Origin: Streptomyces sp. 378
Lineage (GTDB): Bacteria > Actinomycetota > Actinomycetes > Streptomycetales > Streptomycetaceae
DNA: 64,000 bases
NCBI RefSeq assembly: GCF_030124145.1
Contig: NZ_JASKMS010000006.1
Location: forward strand, 278,408-342,407
Direction: 5' to 3'
Part shown: positions 6,757 to 15,156 of the stretch, one piece after another
Layout: every line of letters begins with the position of its first letter
Position numbering within the stretch: the first letter of the stretch is position 1
Notes under the pieces: model-generated
The model's database searches: none
What the model was told of the DNA's origin: nothing
What the model saw: the letters and a program-made list of their open reading frames with translations, nothing else
Translations under genes and position numbers: made by a program

Positions 6757-8649
6757 GTGAGCGATGTGCCTCCCGCGACCACCACGCCGGCCGACCGACA
6801 GGTGACCCCGGAAACCGCCGGACGGCCGGTGACCGGCGCCGATCCGGCCCTGCGGGCGGCCTACCGACTGTGCCGGCGCCGGACGAAGGACCAGGACCCG
6901 GCGGAGTACGCGCTGATCCAGCTGGTGCCGCCGACCCTGCGCCCGGCGCTCCACGCCCTGTGGGCGGCCGCCAACGCGCTCGACGACCTCGGCGACGACC
7001 GCACCGCGCCCGCCGCCGAGCGGGCCGCCCGGGTCGAGGCCTGGATCACCGCCCTGCACCGCGAACTGCCCACCGGCTCCAGCCCCGACCCGATCCGCCA
7101 CGCCCTGGTGGACACCGCCTGTCGCTGGCGTCTGGACCTGTCGGAGCTGCGGGACGCCATGGCCCAGGTCCGGGACGACACCCGCGGCAGGCACTTCGCC
7201 GACTGGGCGCAGTGGCGCGCCTGGGGCCGGGACAACCTCCTGCCGTGGTTCGGGCTGGTCCGCACCGTCTTCGACCGGGCCGGTGTCCCCGTGGCGCTGC
7301 GTCTGGACACCCGGGAGGCCTACGAGGAGTTCCTCGACGGCGTCCGGCTCACCGACATCCTCACCGACCTGTCCGCCGACCTCGCCCAGGGCGACCTGCT
7401 GCTGCCCGCCGAGGTCCTCGACCGGCACCCCGGGTCCGCGGCCGACCTGACGCGGCGCCGCTGGAGCCCCGCCGTCGCCGCCCTGGTCACGCAGCTGACC
7501 GGCCTGGCCCGCCAGTGGGTGACCCGCGAGGCCCTCACCCGCGGCATGCACCCCGGCCCCGCCACGGTCCTGGACACCATGGCCGCCCTGCTGCGCGCCC
7601 AGCTCGACGCCGTCGACGCCGCAGGCCCGGCCCTCCTGCGCTCCCCGCCCCGGCCCGCGCTGCGGGTCCGGGCCCGCATCCTCGCCCCCGCCCGGACCCG
7701 CGCGGCCCTGGCCTGGAGCCTGACCCCGCTGACGGTTCCGCCACGGCACCGCCCCGGCCCGCACCGGTCACCGGCACCCGCCCGGCCGGCGTCCACCGGC
7801 CGCTTCCGGCAGCCGCCGCCCCATCCCGGTGGTGAGCAGCCGCCCCGGATCCCGCCCGGCCTGCTGCCCGCCCATGTCGCCGTGATCATGGACGGCAACG
7901 GCCGCTGGGCCCAGCAGCGCGGCCTGCCCCGGCACGAGGGCCACCGCGCCGGTGCCGTCACCGTCCGCGAGGTGGTGCACGGGGCGCTGGAGATCGGCCT
8001 GCGCCATCTGACGCTCTATACGTTCTCCACCGAGAACTGGCGTCGCGACCCTGAGGAGGTCGACGCGATCCTCGACCTCCTGCGCGGCGAACTGACGGAG
8101 AACCCCTTCGGGGAACTCGACGTCCGGCTGCGCTGGCACGGCCGCGCCGGACGTCTGCCTCCGGATCTCGTCGATCTCCTGCATCTGCGGGAGCGCACCA
8201 CCCGCGCCCGGACCGGCCTGACGCTGACGATGTGCATCGACTACGGCGGCCGGGACGAACTCACCCGCACGGCCGCCGCCCTGGCCCACCGGGCCCGCGC
8301 CGGCCATCTGGAGCCCGATCTGATCGCCGAGGACGACTTCGCACGCCATCTGCCCCTCGGGGACATGCCGGACGTGGACCTGCTCTGGCGCACCGGCGGC
8401 GAACAGCGCGTCTCGAACTTCCTGCCCTGGCACACGGCCTACGCCGAGCTCCACTTCACTCCGGGACTGTGGCCCGACGCCGACCGCCGCGACCTGTGGC
8501 AGGCGATCACCGCCTACACCCACCGCCAACGCCACCACGGCGCGACACCGGCCGCGACGGCGCCGGCCTCCGGCACTCCGGCCGCCTCTGCCGACGGACC
8601 GTCAACAGCCCGCCGTTCGGCGGCTCCTGCCGCGGGGCCGGGCGAGTGA
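6757..8649 (+). CDS. Fusion of squalene/phytoene-synthase-like and cis-prenyltransferase (UppS-like) domains
   Basis: 630 residues in one uninterrupted frame. Residues about 28-300 form a squalene/phytoene-synthase-type domain (head-to-head condensation of prenyl diphosphates) with acidic motif NALDDLGDD (73-81) and second motif TDLSADLAQGDLLLP (203-217). A Pro/Ala/Arg-rich linker (about 325-368) leads to a complete undecaprenyl-diphosphate-synthase-like domain (about 370-595): MDGNGRWAQQRG (378-389) with the catalytic Asp, TLYTFSTENWRR, YGGRDEL, and DLLWRTGGEQRVSNF (541-555). The usual Asn of the second synthase motif is Thr-Asp here. Either domain alone is about 270-300 residues, so this is a true two-domain length. 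Probably a chain-elongating and a head-to-head activity on one lipid product; the product is unknown. GTG 6766 is an alternative start. Confidence 0.85.
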   Translation: MSDVPPATTTPADRQVTPETAGRPVTGADPALRAAYRLCRRRTKDQDPAEYALIQLVPPTLRPALHALWAAANALDDLGDDRTAPAAERAARVEAWITALHRELPTGSSPDPIRHALVDTACRWRLDLSELRDAMAQVRDDTRGRHFADWAQWRAWGRDNLLPWFGLVRTVFDRAGVPVALRLDTREAYEEFLDGVRLTDILTDLSADLAQGDLLLPAEVLDRHPGSAADLTRRRWSPAVAALVTQLTGLARQWVTREALTRGMHPGPATVLDTMAALLRAQLDAVDAAGPALLRSPPRPALRVRARILAPARTRAALAWSLTPLTVPPRHRPGPHRSPAPARPASTGRFRQPPPHPGGEQPPRIPPGLLPAHVAVIMDGNGRWAQQRGLPRHEGHRAGAVTVREVVHGALEIGLRHLTLYTFSTENWRRDPEEVDAILDLLRGELTENPFGELDVRLRWHGRAGRLPPDLVDLLHLRERTTRARTGLTLTMCIDYGGRDELTRTAAALAHRARAGHLEPDLIAEDDFARHLPLGDMPDVDLLWRTGGEQRVSNFLPWHTAYAELHFTPGLWPDADRRDLWQAITAYTHRQRHHGATPAATAPASGTPAASADGPSTARRSAAPAAGPGE

Positions 8650-8728
8650 ACCGGGTGCGGGCCGCGGAGTTGCGGCGTCGTTCTCGCGCGCTCGCGAGTA
8701 GAAACGGTTCTGCGCGTGTAGCGCGCGG

Positions 8729-8802
8729 TGGGGCGGGTGGGACTCGAACCCACGGCCGACGGATTATGAGTCCGCTGCTCTAACCGGCTGAGCTACCGCC
8801 CC
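8729..8802 (-). tRNA. tRNA with CAU anticodon (elongator Met or Ile2)
   Basis: On the minus strand a complete cloverleaf is seen: acceptor GGGGCGG paired with CCGCCCC, D-arm GCTCAGCCGGTTAGAGC, anticodon arm GCGGA-CTCATAA-TCCGT with anticodon CAT, T-arm GTGGG-TTCGAGT-CCCAC and discriminator A. A CAU anticodon may be read by tRNA-Met or by tRNA-Ile whose C34 is changed to lysidine; I cannot separate these with certainty. It is not an initiator by its first acceptor pair. CCA is not encoded. Confidence 0.93.
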
Positions 8803-8954
8803 ATAGCGGCGTGTCGCGTACATGTGTGCGCGCCGTCTGCCGCAGCATAGCCGCTCATACGATCTCCTGCTTCGGCTGGGCGGCTGCGCACGGCCTACGT
8901 GACCTTGAGGACTGCGCCGGGCGCCGCGCGGTTCCCGGGGCAGCGGATCGGACA

Positions 8955-8983
8955 TGAAAAAGGACCCCTGAGAGGGGCCCTCG
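8955..8983 (-). terminator. Rho-independent terminator behind the tRNA-Asn genes
   Basis: On the minus strand GGGCCCCT-CTC-AGGGGTCC forms an eight-pair stem (one G-U) with a three-base loop, followed directly by TTTTT. It lies ten bases downstream of the first tRNA-Asn gene and probably ends the tRNA-Asn transcript before the CAU tRNA. Confidence 0.8.
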
Positions 8984-8992
8984 TTCAACCTG

Positions 8993-9065
8993 CTCCCCCG
9001 ACTGGACTCGAACCAGTAACCTGCCGGTTAACAGCCGGCTGCTCTGCCAATTGAGCTACGGAGGA
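8993..9065 (-). tRNA. tRNA-Asn (GTT), distal copy
   Basis: Minus-strand cloverleaf with acceptor TCCTCCG/CGGGGGA, anticodon loop CTGTTAA (anticodon GTT), T-arm ending ACTGGTTCGAGTCCAGT, discriminator G. It is separated by only five bases from a second Asn tRNA and the two were surely one transcript. The body is identical to the other copy; only the acceptor base differs, with its partner changed to match. Confidence 0.95.
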
Positions 9066-9070
9066 ACGAG

Positions 9071-9143
9071 CTCCCCGGACTGGACTCGAACCAGTAACCT
9101 GCCGGTTAACAGCCGGCTGCTCTGCCAATTGAGCTACCGAGGA
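9071..9143 (-). tRNA. tRNA-Asn (GTT), promoter-proximal copy
   Basis: Minus-strand cloverleaf with acceptor TCCTCGG/CCGGGGA, anticodon GTT and the same D-, anticodon and T-arms as its neighbour. Upstream (higher coordinates, about 9205-9225) is an AT-richer stretch with TAATGT on the minus strand that may be the -10 box, but no good -35 is seen. Confidence 0.95.
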
Positions 9144-9303
9144 AGGTCTCGTTGTGCATCGAACGCACCTACCTGGGTATTCGCCAGGGGGCGCGCGTCC
9201 GCTGCGACACATACATTAGCGCAAGCAGGGGGGTGCTTCGCCAATCGGTACTCCCCGGCACCGACGCCGCACTGGAGACCTACGCAAGGAAAGGGTGGCC
9301 GCC

Positions 9304-9609
9304 ATGCGTTACCGGCTCACGTTCGTCGCCGGAGTCGTCCTGGGTTACGTGCTGGGCACGAGGGCCGGGCGCGAGCGCTACGAGCAGCTGAAGAAGTCAG
9401 CCCGGCAGTTCGCGCAGAACCCCGCCGTGCGCAACACCGCGGAGACCGCGGCCCACCAGGGCCGGGAATTCGCGGGCAAGGCGTACCACGTGGTGAGCGA
9501 CAAGGTGGGCGACCGCGTCCCCGAGTCGGTGGCGGACCGGGTCCGCCAGCTCCGCGACCGCGCCACCCACAACGGTGGCGAGGACGACTGGGGCACCAGC
9601 AATACCTGA
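9304..9609 (+). CDS. YtxH-like small membrane protein
   Basis: 101 residues. One N-terminal membrane segment with the glycine-rich YtxH pattern (LTFVAGVVLGYVLGTRAGRERYEQL), then a charged, probably helical tail and an acidic C-terminus. YtxH-like proteins are general-stress or envelope-associated proteins of unclear role. GTG at 9295 abuts the AAGGAAAGG site, so ATG 9304 at nine-base spacing is preferred. Followed by a dispersed repeat and the FGGY kinase gene. Confidence 0.7.
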   Translation: MRYRLTFVAGVVLGYVLGTRAGRERYEQLKKSARQFAQNPAVRNTAETAAHQGREFAGKAYHVVSDKVGDRVPESVADRVRQLRDRATHNGGEDDWGTSNT

Positions 9610-9642
9610 TCTTCTCGAGGCTGAGATCGGCGACGTCCTTCA

Positions 9643-9682
9643 AGGGGCGCGGGGAACTGCGCGACCAGCCACAACGAGCCCG
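9643..9682 (-). repeat. Dispersed Streptomyces intergenic repeat, copy A
   Basis: One of three copies in the window of an element of about 40 bp with a 28-bp identical core that includes CTGGTCGCGCAGTTCCCC (minus strand here). It lies between the YtxH-like gene and the FGGY kinase. Copies B and C are at 15019-15058 and 21346-21385. Confidence 0.85.
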
Positions 9683-9756
9683 CACCCGGAACCCGGCGAC
9701 ACCCCCCACGGCGCCCACGGCTCCAGCCGGCGCAGCGGTACGGCAGAATTTTGGCC

Positions 9757-11205
9757 ATGGGGATAGTCGCCGGGTTGGACAGTTCACCCGATTTCACTCG
9801 TATCGTCGTCTGTGACACGGACTCCGGAGCCGTGCTCAGGCAGGGATATGCGCAGCATCCGGTGGAGGTTCCCGAGAGCGGCGGCCGGCCGTCGGACGTC
9901 GATCCGCAGGCCTGGCTGCTCTCCCTGGGCGAGGCCGCGGGCGGCGGGCTGCTGGAGGGCGTGCAGGCGATCGGCGTCTCGGCACAGCAGAACGCCGTCG
10001 TGCCGCTGGACGCGCAGGGCAACACCGTGCGGCCGGCGATGGTCGGGGGTGACAAGCGGACGCAGGTCGCCGCGGCCGACCTGGTCGACGCGCTCGGCGG
10101 GCGCGAGGCGTGGGCGCACGCGGTGGGCTGTGTGCCGCAGGCCGCGCAGCCGATCACGAAGCTGCGCTGGATGGCCCGGACCGAGCCGGAGAACGCGCGG
10201 CGCACGGCGGTCCTCCTCCAGGCGCACGACTGGCTGGTGTGGCAGCTGCTGGGCCGCCCGGTCCGCAGGACCACCGACCGCGGCGGGGCGTCCGGCACCG
10301 GCTACTGGTCCGCGGCGACCGGTGCCTACCGGCCCGATCTGGTCGAGCTGGCGCTCGGGCACCAGGTGATGCTGCCGGAGGTGATCGGCCCGGCGGACGC
10401 GGCCGGTACGACGCCGGAAGGGCTGATGATCTCCGTGGGGACCGGGGAGACCATGGCGGCGGCGTTCGGGCTGGGCATCGGCCTCGGGGACGCGGTGGTG
10501 TCGCTGGGCGCGTCCGGGTCCGTGATGGCCGTGCACCCCGAGGCGCTGGTCGACGGGTCCGGGATGATCACCGCGCTCGCGGACGCGACCGGCATGCACC
10601 TGCCCGTCGTCACCACGCTGAACGCCGTACGGGCGCTGCGCGGGGCCGCGGAGCTGCTGGGGCTGCCCGATCTGGAGAGCCTGTCCGACCTGGCGATGAA
10701 GTCGACGCCCGGGTCGCACGGACTGGTGCTGCTGCCCTATCTGGAGGGTGAGCGGACGCCGAATCTTCCGCACACCGCCGGGACCCTGGCCGGGCTCCGG
10801 CGCGAGTCGATGAAGGCGGAGCATCTGGCGCGGGCCGCGTTCGAGGGCATGCTGTGCGGGCTCGCGGACGCGCTGGACGTACTGCGCGGCCGTGGTGTGG
10901 AGGTGCGGCGGGTGTTCCTGCTCGGGCCGGCCGCCGAACTGCCCGCCGTGCAGGCGGCGGCGCCCATGCTGTTCGGGACGCAGGTCGTGGTGCCGCAGCC
11001 CGCGGACTACGCGGCGATCGGCGCCGCCCGCCAGGCGGCCTGGGCGCTCGGGGCGTCACAGGGCACGCTCGACGTGCGCAATCCGCCGGCCTGGCAGGGA
11101 GCGGTGGCGCAGGTGCTGGAGCCCGGGGACGAGCTGGCCGTGGGGCAGGCGGTGCGGCAGCAGTACGTGGCGGTGCGGGAGCAGACACACCCCGGAGCCC
11201 TCTGA
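9757..11205 (+). CDS. FGGY-family carbohydrate kinase (xylulokinase-like)
   Basis: 482 residues with the two-lobed ASKHA fold of FGGY sugar kinases. N-lobe: GLDSSPDFTRIVVCD phosphate-1, GVSAQQNAVVPLDAQG, MVGGDKRT with the conserved Asp, TKLRWMARTEPENA. C-lobe: VSLGASGSVMAV phosphate-2 and LLPYLEGERTPN, a phrase typical of xylulokinases. The kinase probably phosphorylates a pentulose with ATP, but no pentose isomerase or transporter is nearby, so the substrate is inferred from family only. TTG 9751 precedes ATG 9757 in frame; the ATG is taken. Confidence 0.78.
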   Translation: MGIVAGLDSSPDFTRIVVCDTDSGAVLRQGYAQHPVEVPESGGRPSDVDPQAWLLSLGEAAGGGLLEGVQAIGVSAQQNAVVPLDAQGNTVRPAMVGGDKRTQVAAADLVDALGGREAWAHAVGCVPQAAQPITKLRWMARTEPENARRTAVLLQAHDWLVWQLLGRPVRRTTDRGGASGTGYWSAATGAYRPDLVELALGHQVMLPEVIGPADAAGTTPEGLMISVGTGETMAAAFGLGIGLGDAVVSLGASGSVMAVHPEALVDGSGMITALADATGMHLPVVTTLNAVRALRGAAELLGLPDLESLSDLAMKSTPGSHGLVLLPYLEGERTPNLPHTAGTLAGLRRESMKAEHLARAAFEGMLCGLADALDVLRGRGVEVRRVFLLGPAAELPAVQAAAPMLFGTQVVVPQPADYAAIGAARQAAWALGASQGTLDVRNPPAWQGAVAQVLEPGDELAVGQAVRQQYVAVREQTHPGAL

Positions 11206-11315
11206 CCTTTGACCGCCTGTCGGGTTAATTCGGTTGAGGTAACGCGGGTGGAGTGTTCGACGATAGGGGCCAGGGGCAACCACTCGCCCCCGTCGCCCAC
11301 TCCGAGAGAAGCAGC

Positions 11316-13049
11316 GTGCTCATACGACTTCTGCGCACCTACCTCAGGCCCTACAAGAGACCCATCGCCCTGCTGGTGCTGCTGCAGTTCCTTCAGACCT
11401 GCGCCACGCTCTACCTGCCCACGCTGAACGCGGACATCATCGACCAAGGCGTCGTGAACGGCGACACCGGCTACATCCTGGGCTACGGCGCCCTGATGAT
11501 CGGCATCTCGCTGGTCCAGGTCGTGTGCAACATCGGCGCCGTGTACTACGGCGCCCGTACGGCCGCGGCACTCGGGCGGGACGTGCGCGCGGCCGTGTTC
11601 GACCGGGTGCAGTCCTTCTCCGCGCGTGAGGTCGGTCAGTTCGGGGCACCGTCGCTGATCACCCGGACGACCAACGATGTCCAGCAGGTGCAGATGCTGG
11701 CGCTGATGACGTTCACCCTGCTGGTGTCGGCGCCGATCATGTGCGTGGGCGGCATCGTGCTGGCGCTCGGTCTGGACGTGCCGCTGTCCGGGGTGCTGGT
11801 GGCGGTCGTGCCGGTGCTGGGCATCTGCGTGACGCTGATCGTGCGGCGGCTGCGGCCGCTGTTCCGGTTGATGCAGGAGCGGCTGGACTCGGTCAACCGG
11901 GTGCTGCGCGAGCAGATCACCGGCAACCGTGTGATCCGGGCCTTCGTCCGCGACGAGTACGAGCAGCAGCGCTTCCGCAAGGCCAACACCGACCTCACCG
12001 ACGTCGCACTGGGCACCGGCAATCTGCTCGCGCTGATGTTCCCGATCGTCATGACGGTGGTGAACCTGTCGTCGATCGCCGTGGTCTGGTTCGGCGCGCA
12101 CCGGATCGACAGCGGCGAGATGCAGATCGGTGACCTGACGGCGTTCCTGGCCTACCTGATGCAGATCGTCATGTCCGTGATGATGGCCACCTTCATGTTC
12201 ATGATGGTGCCGCGCGCGGAGGTGTGCGCCGAGCGCGTCCAGGAGGTGCTGGACACCTCCTCCAGCGTCGTGCCGCCGACGTCGCCGGTGCGGGAGCTGC
12301 GCCGGCACGGGCATCTGGAGGTCCGCGGGGCGGGCTTCCGCTATCCGGGTGCCGAGGAGCCGGTGCTGCGCTCCGTGGACCTGGTGGCCCGGCCGGGCGA
12401 GACGACCGCCGTCATCGGCTCGACCGGCAGCGGCAAGTCCACCCTGCTCGGGCTGGTCCCGCGGTTGTTCGACGCGACCGACGGGCAGGTGCTCGTGGAC
12501 GGCGTCGAGGTGGCGCGGATCGAACCGAAGCTGCTCGCCAAGACGGTCGGCATGGTGCCGCAGAAGCCGTATCTGTTCGCGGGGACCGTGGCGACCAACC
12601 TGCGCTACGGCAATCCGGACGCCACCGACGAGGAGCTGTGGCACGCGCTGGAGGTGGCGCAGGCCAAGGAGTTCGTGGAGCGGCTGGAGGGCGGGCTCGA
12701 CGCCCCGATCGCGCAGGGCGGGACGAACGTCTCCGGTGGTCAGCGCCAGCGGCTCGCGATCGCCCGGACGCTGGTGCAGCGGCCCGAGATCTATCTCTTC
12801 GACGACTCCTTCTCCGCGCTCGACTACGCCACGGACGCCGCCCTGCGGGCCGCGCTCGCGCGGGAGACCGCCGAGGCGACCGTGGTGATCGTCGCCCAGC
12901 GGGTGTCGACCATCCGGGACGCCGACCGGATCGTGGTCCTCGACGAGGGCCGGGTCGTCGGCACCGGACGGCACCACGAGCTGATGGCGGACAACGAGAC
13001 CTACCGGGAGATCGTGCTCTCCCAGCTCACGGAAGCGGAGGCTGCCTGA
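11316..13049 (+). CDS. ABC exporter half-transporter, degenerate-site subunit
   Basis: 577 residues: six-helix ABC exporter membrane domain (about 15-305) then a nucleotide-binding domain with Walker A GSTGSGKSTLL, Q-loop GMVPQKPYLF, signature VSGGQRQRLAIAR and Walker B YLFDDSFSALD. The residue after the Walker B Asp is Asp instead of catalytic Glu, the pattern of the degenerate site in heterodimeric exporters. The next gene overlaps (TGATG) and supplies the partner. GTG 11316 follows GAGAGAAG at good spacing, chosen over the upstream open frame. The pair probably exports a drug or lipid; no substrate clue. Confidence 0.88.
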   Translation: MLIRLLRTYLRPYKRPIALLVLLQFLQTCATLYLPTLNADIIDQGVVNGDTGYILGYGALMIGISLVQVVCNIGAVYYGARTAAALGRDVRAAVFDRVQSFSAREVGQFGAPSLITRTTNDVQQVQMLALMTFTLLVSAPIMCVGGIVLALGLDVPLSGVLVAVVPVLGICVTLIVRRLRPLFRLMQERLDSVNRVLREQITGNRVIRAFVRDEYEQQRFRKANTDLTDVALGTGNLLALMFPIVMTVVNLSSIAVVWFGAHRIDSGEMQIGDLTAFLAYLMQIVMSVMMATFMFMMVPRAEVCAERVQEVLDTSSSVVPPTSPVRELRRHGHLEVRGAGFRYPGAEEPVLRSVDLVARPGETTAVIGSTGSGKSTLLGLVPRLFDATDGQVLVDGVEVARIEPKLLAKTVGMVPQKPYLFAGTVATNLRYGNPDATDEELWHALEVAQAKEFVERLEGGLDAPIAQGGTNVSGGQRQRLAIARTLVQRPEIYLFDDSFSALDYATDAALRAALARETAEATVVIVAQRVSTIRDADRIVVLDEGRVVGTGRHHELMADNETYREIVLSQLTEAEAA

Positions 13050-14977
13050 TGGCGGGGCCCATGGGGCGGATGATGGCCGGGGGCGGCCCCGACCAGCGCT
13101 CGCTGGACTTCAAGGGATCGGGCAAACGGCTCCTCGCAGGCTTCCGGCCGGAGCGCGTGACCATCTGGGTGCTGCTGCTGTGCGTGGTGCTCAGCGTCGG
13201 CCTCAACGTCGTCGGGCCGAAGATCCTCGGCAAGGCCACCGACCTGGTCTTCGCGGGCATCGTCGGACGGGGCATGCCCGAGGGGGCGACCAAGGAGCAG
13301 GTCCTCGACTCCATGCGGCAGCGCGGGGACGGTGACGTCGCCGACATGCTGCGCGGCACCGACTTCACCCCGGGCGAGGGCATCGACTTCACGGCCGTCG
13401 GGCATGTGCTGCTGCTCGCGCTGGGCGTGTTCACGGTGGCCGGGCTGCTGATGGCGGTCGCCACGCGGATGGTGAACCGGGCCGTGAACCGGACCATGTT
13501 CCGGATGCGCGAGGACGTGCAGACGAAGCTGTCGCGGCTGCCGCTGTCGTACTTCGACCAGCGTCAACGCGGTGAGGTGCTGTCGCGGGCGACGAACGAC
13601 ATCGACAACATCGGGCAGACACTCCAGCAGTCGATGGGTCAGCTCATCAACTCGGTGCTGACCATCATCGGCGTGCTCGCGATGATGTTCTACGTCTCCT
13701 GGATCCTGGCCCTGGTCGCGCTGGTGACGGTGCCGCTGTCGTTCGTCGTGGCCACGCGCGTGGGCAAGCGGTCGCAGCCGCACTTCGTACAGCAGTGGCG
13801 TTCCACGGGCACGCTGAACGCGCACATCGAGGAGATGTACACCGGGCACGCCCTGGTGAAGGTGTTCGGGCGGCAGGAGGAGTCGGCGCGGCAGTTCGCC
13901 GAGCAGAACGACGCGCTGTACGAGGCGGGGTTCAAGGCGCAGTTCAACAGCGGGGTCATGCAGCCGCTGATGATGTTCGTGTCGAACCTCAACTACGTGC
14001 TGGTCGCGGTCGTCGGCGGGCTGCGGGTGGCCTCGGGCTCGCTGTCGATCGGTGATGTGCAGGCGTTCATCCAGTACTCGCGGCAGTTCTCCATGCCGCT
14101 GACGCAGGTGGCGTCCATGGCGAACCTGGTGCAGTCGGGTGTCGCCTCGGCGGAGCGGGTCTTCGAACTGCTCGACGCCGAGGAGCAGGACGCCGACCCG
14201 GTGCCGGGTGTGCGGCCCGAGGAGCTGCGCGGGCACGTGGCGCTGGAGCACGTGTCGTTCCGCTACGACCCGGACAAGCCGCTGATCGAGGACCTGTCGC
14301 TGAAGGTCGAGCCGGGGCAGACGGTCGCCATCGTCGGCCCGACGGGCGCCGGAAAGACGACGCTGGTGAACCTGCTGATGCGGTTCTACGACGTGACCGG
14401 CGGGCGCATCACCCTCGACGGTGTCGACGTCGCGCGGATGTCCCGGGACGAACTGCGGGCCGGGATCGGCATGGTGCTCCAGGACACCTGGCTGTTCGGC
14501 GGCACGATCGCGGAGAACATCGCGTACGGCGCGTCCCGGGAGGTGACCCGGGGCGAGGTCGAGGAGGCGGCCCGGGCGGCGCACGCGGACCGGTTCGTCC
14601 GGACCCTGCCGGACGGGTACGACACGGTGATCGACGACGAGGGGACGGGGGTCAGCGCGGGTGAGAAACAACTGATCACCATCGCCCGGGCGTTCCTGTC
14701 CGACCCGGTGATCCTGGTGCTGGACGAGGCGACCAGCTCGGTCGACACCCGCACCGAGGTGCTGATCCAGAAGGCGATGGCCAAACTGGCGCACGGGCGC
14801 ACGTCGTTCGTCATCGCCCACCGGCTGTCGACGATCCGGGACGCGGACACGATCCTGGTCATGGAGAACGGGGCGATCGTGGAGCAGGGCGCGCACGGGG
14901 AGCTGCTCGCCGCGGACGGGGCCTACGCCCGGCTGTACCAGGCGCAGTTCGCGCAGGCGGTGGCTGAAGTGGACTGA
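13049..14977 (+). CDS. ABC exporter half-transporter, partner subunit
   Basis: 642 residues, membrane domain first (about 35-385, with a long extracytoplasmic insert near 70-115 between the first two helices), then the nucleotide-binding domain: Walker A GPTGAGKTTLV, Q-loop GMVLQDTWLF, Walker B VILVLDEATSSVD with a normal Glu, H-loop IAHRLS. Its signature reads VSAGEKQLITIAR instead of LSGGQ, which complements the partner's good signature, so one site has both good halves. ATG 13049 overlaps the stop of the first subunit. A 12-residue Met/Gly-rich leader precedes the first helix. Confidence 0.9.
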   Translation: MAGPMGRMMAGGGPDQRSLDFKGSGKRLLAGFRPERVTIWVLLLCVVLSVGLNVVGPKILGKATDLVFAGIVGRGMPEGATKEQVLDSMRQRGDGDVADMLRGTDFTPGEGIDFTAVGHVLLLALGVFTVAGLLMAVATRMVNRAVNRTMFRMREDVQTKLSRLPLSYFDQRQRGEVLSRATNDIDNIGQTLQQSMGQLINSVLTIIGVLAMMFYVSWILALVALVTVPLSFVVATRVGKRSQPHFVQQWRSTGTLNAHIEEMYTGHALVKVFGRQEESARQFAEQNDALYEAGFKAQFNSGVMQPLMMFVSNLNYVLVAVVGGLRVASGSLSIGDVQAFIQYSRQFSMPLTQVASMANLVQSGVASAERVFELLDAEEQDADPVPGVRPEELRGHVALEHVSFRYDPDKPLIEDLSLKVEPGQTVAIVGPTGAGKTTLVNLLMRFYDVTGGRITLDGVDVARMSRDELRAGIGMVLQDTWLFGGTIAENIAYGASREVTRGEVEEAARAAHADRFVRTLPDGYDTVIDDEGTGVSAGEKQLITIARAFLSDPVILVLDEATSSVDTRTEVLIQKAMAKLAHGRTSFVIAHRLSTIRDADTILVMENGAIVEQGAHGELLAADGAYARLYQAQFAQAVAEVD

Positions 14978-15018
14978 GTCGCGTTCGAGGGGTGCCCCTG
15001 TGGTGCAGTGGGCGGCTG

Positions 15019-15058
15019 CGGGCCCGTTGCGGCTGGTCGCGCAGTTCCCCGCGCCCCT
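15019..15058 (+). repeat. Dispersed Streptomyces intergenic repeat, copy B
   Basis: Second copy of the element at 9643-9682, here on the plus strand, between the convergent ABC and hrdA genes. It runs directly into the long inverted repeat at 15060-15133. Confidence 0.85.
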
Positions 15059-15059
15059 G

Positions 15060-15133
15060 GGCCCCTTCTGATGGATCTCCGTGGGAGTGCGTGCCGGGCG
15101 TCGCGACGCCGCGGAGATCCATCAGAAGGGGCC
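15060..15133. terminator. Long inverted repeat between convergent genes, probable bidirectional terminator
   Basis: Arms 15060-15081 and 15112-15133 are perfectly complementary over 22 bp (left arm begins GGCCCCTTCTGATGG), separated by a 30-base loop. The element lies between the 3' ends of the ABC operon and hrdA. The left arm plus six more bases recurs at 63876-63903, so it is also a dispersed repeat. No T-run is present, as is common in Streptomyces terminators. Confidence 0.75.
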
Positions 15134-15156
15134 TGGGTACGTGCGGCTGACGCCCT

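Noticed and set aside
9205..9230. Promoter of the tRNA-Asn genes
   Set aside because: A TAATGT -10-like box is visible on the minus strand but no -35 at acceptable spacing, so it was not listed as a feature.
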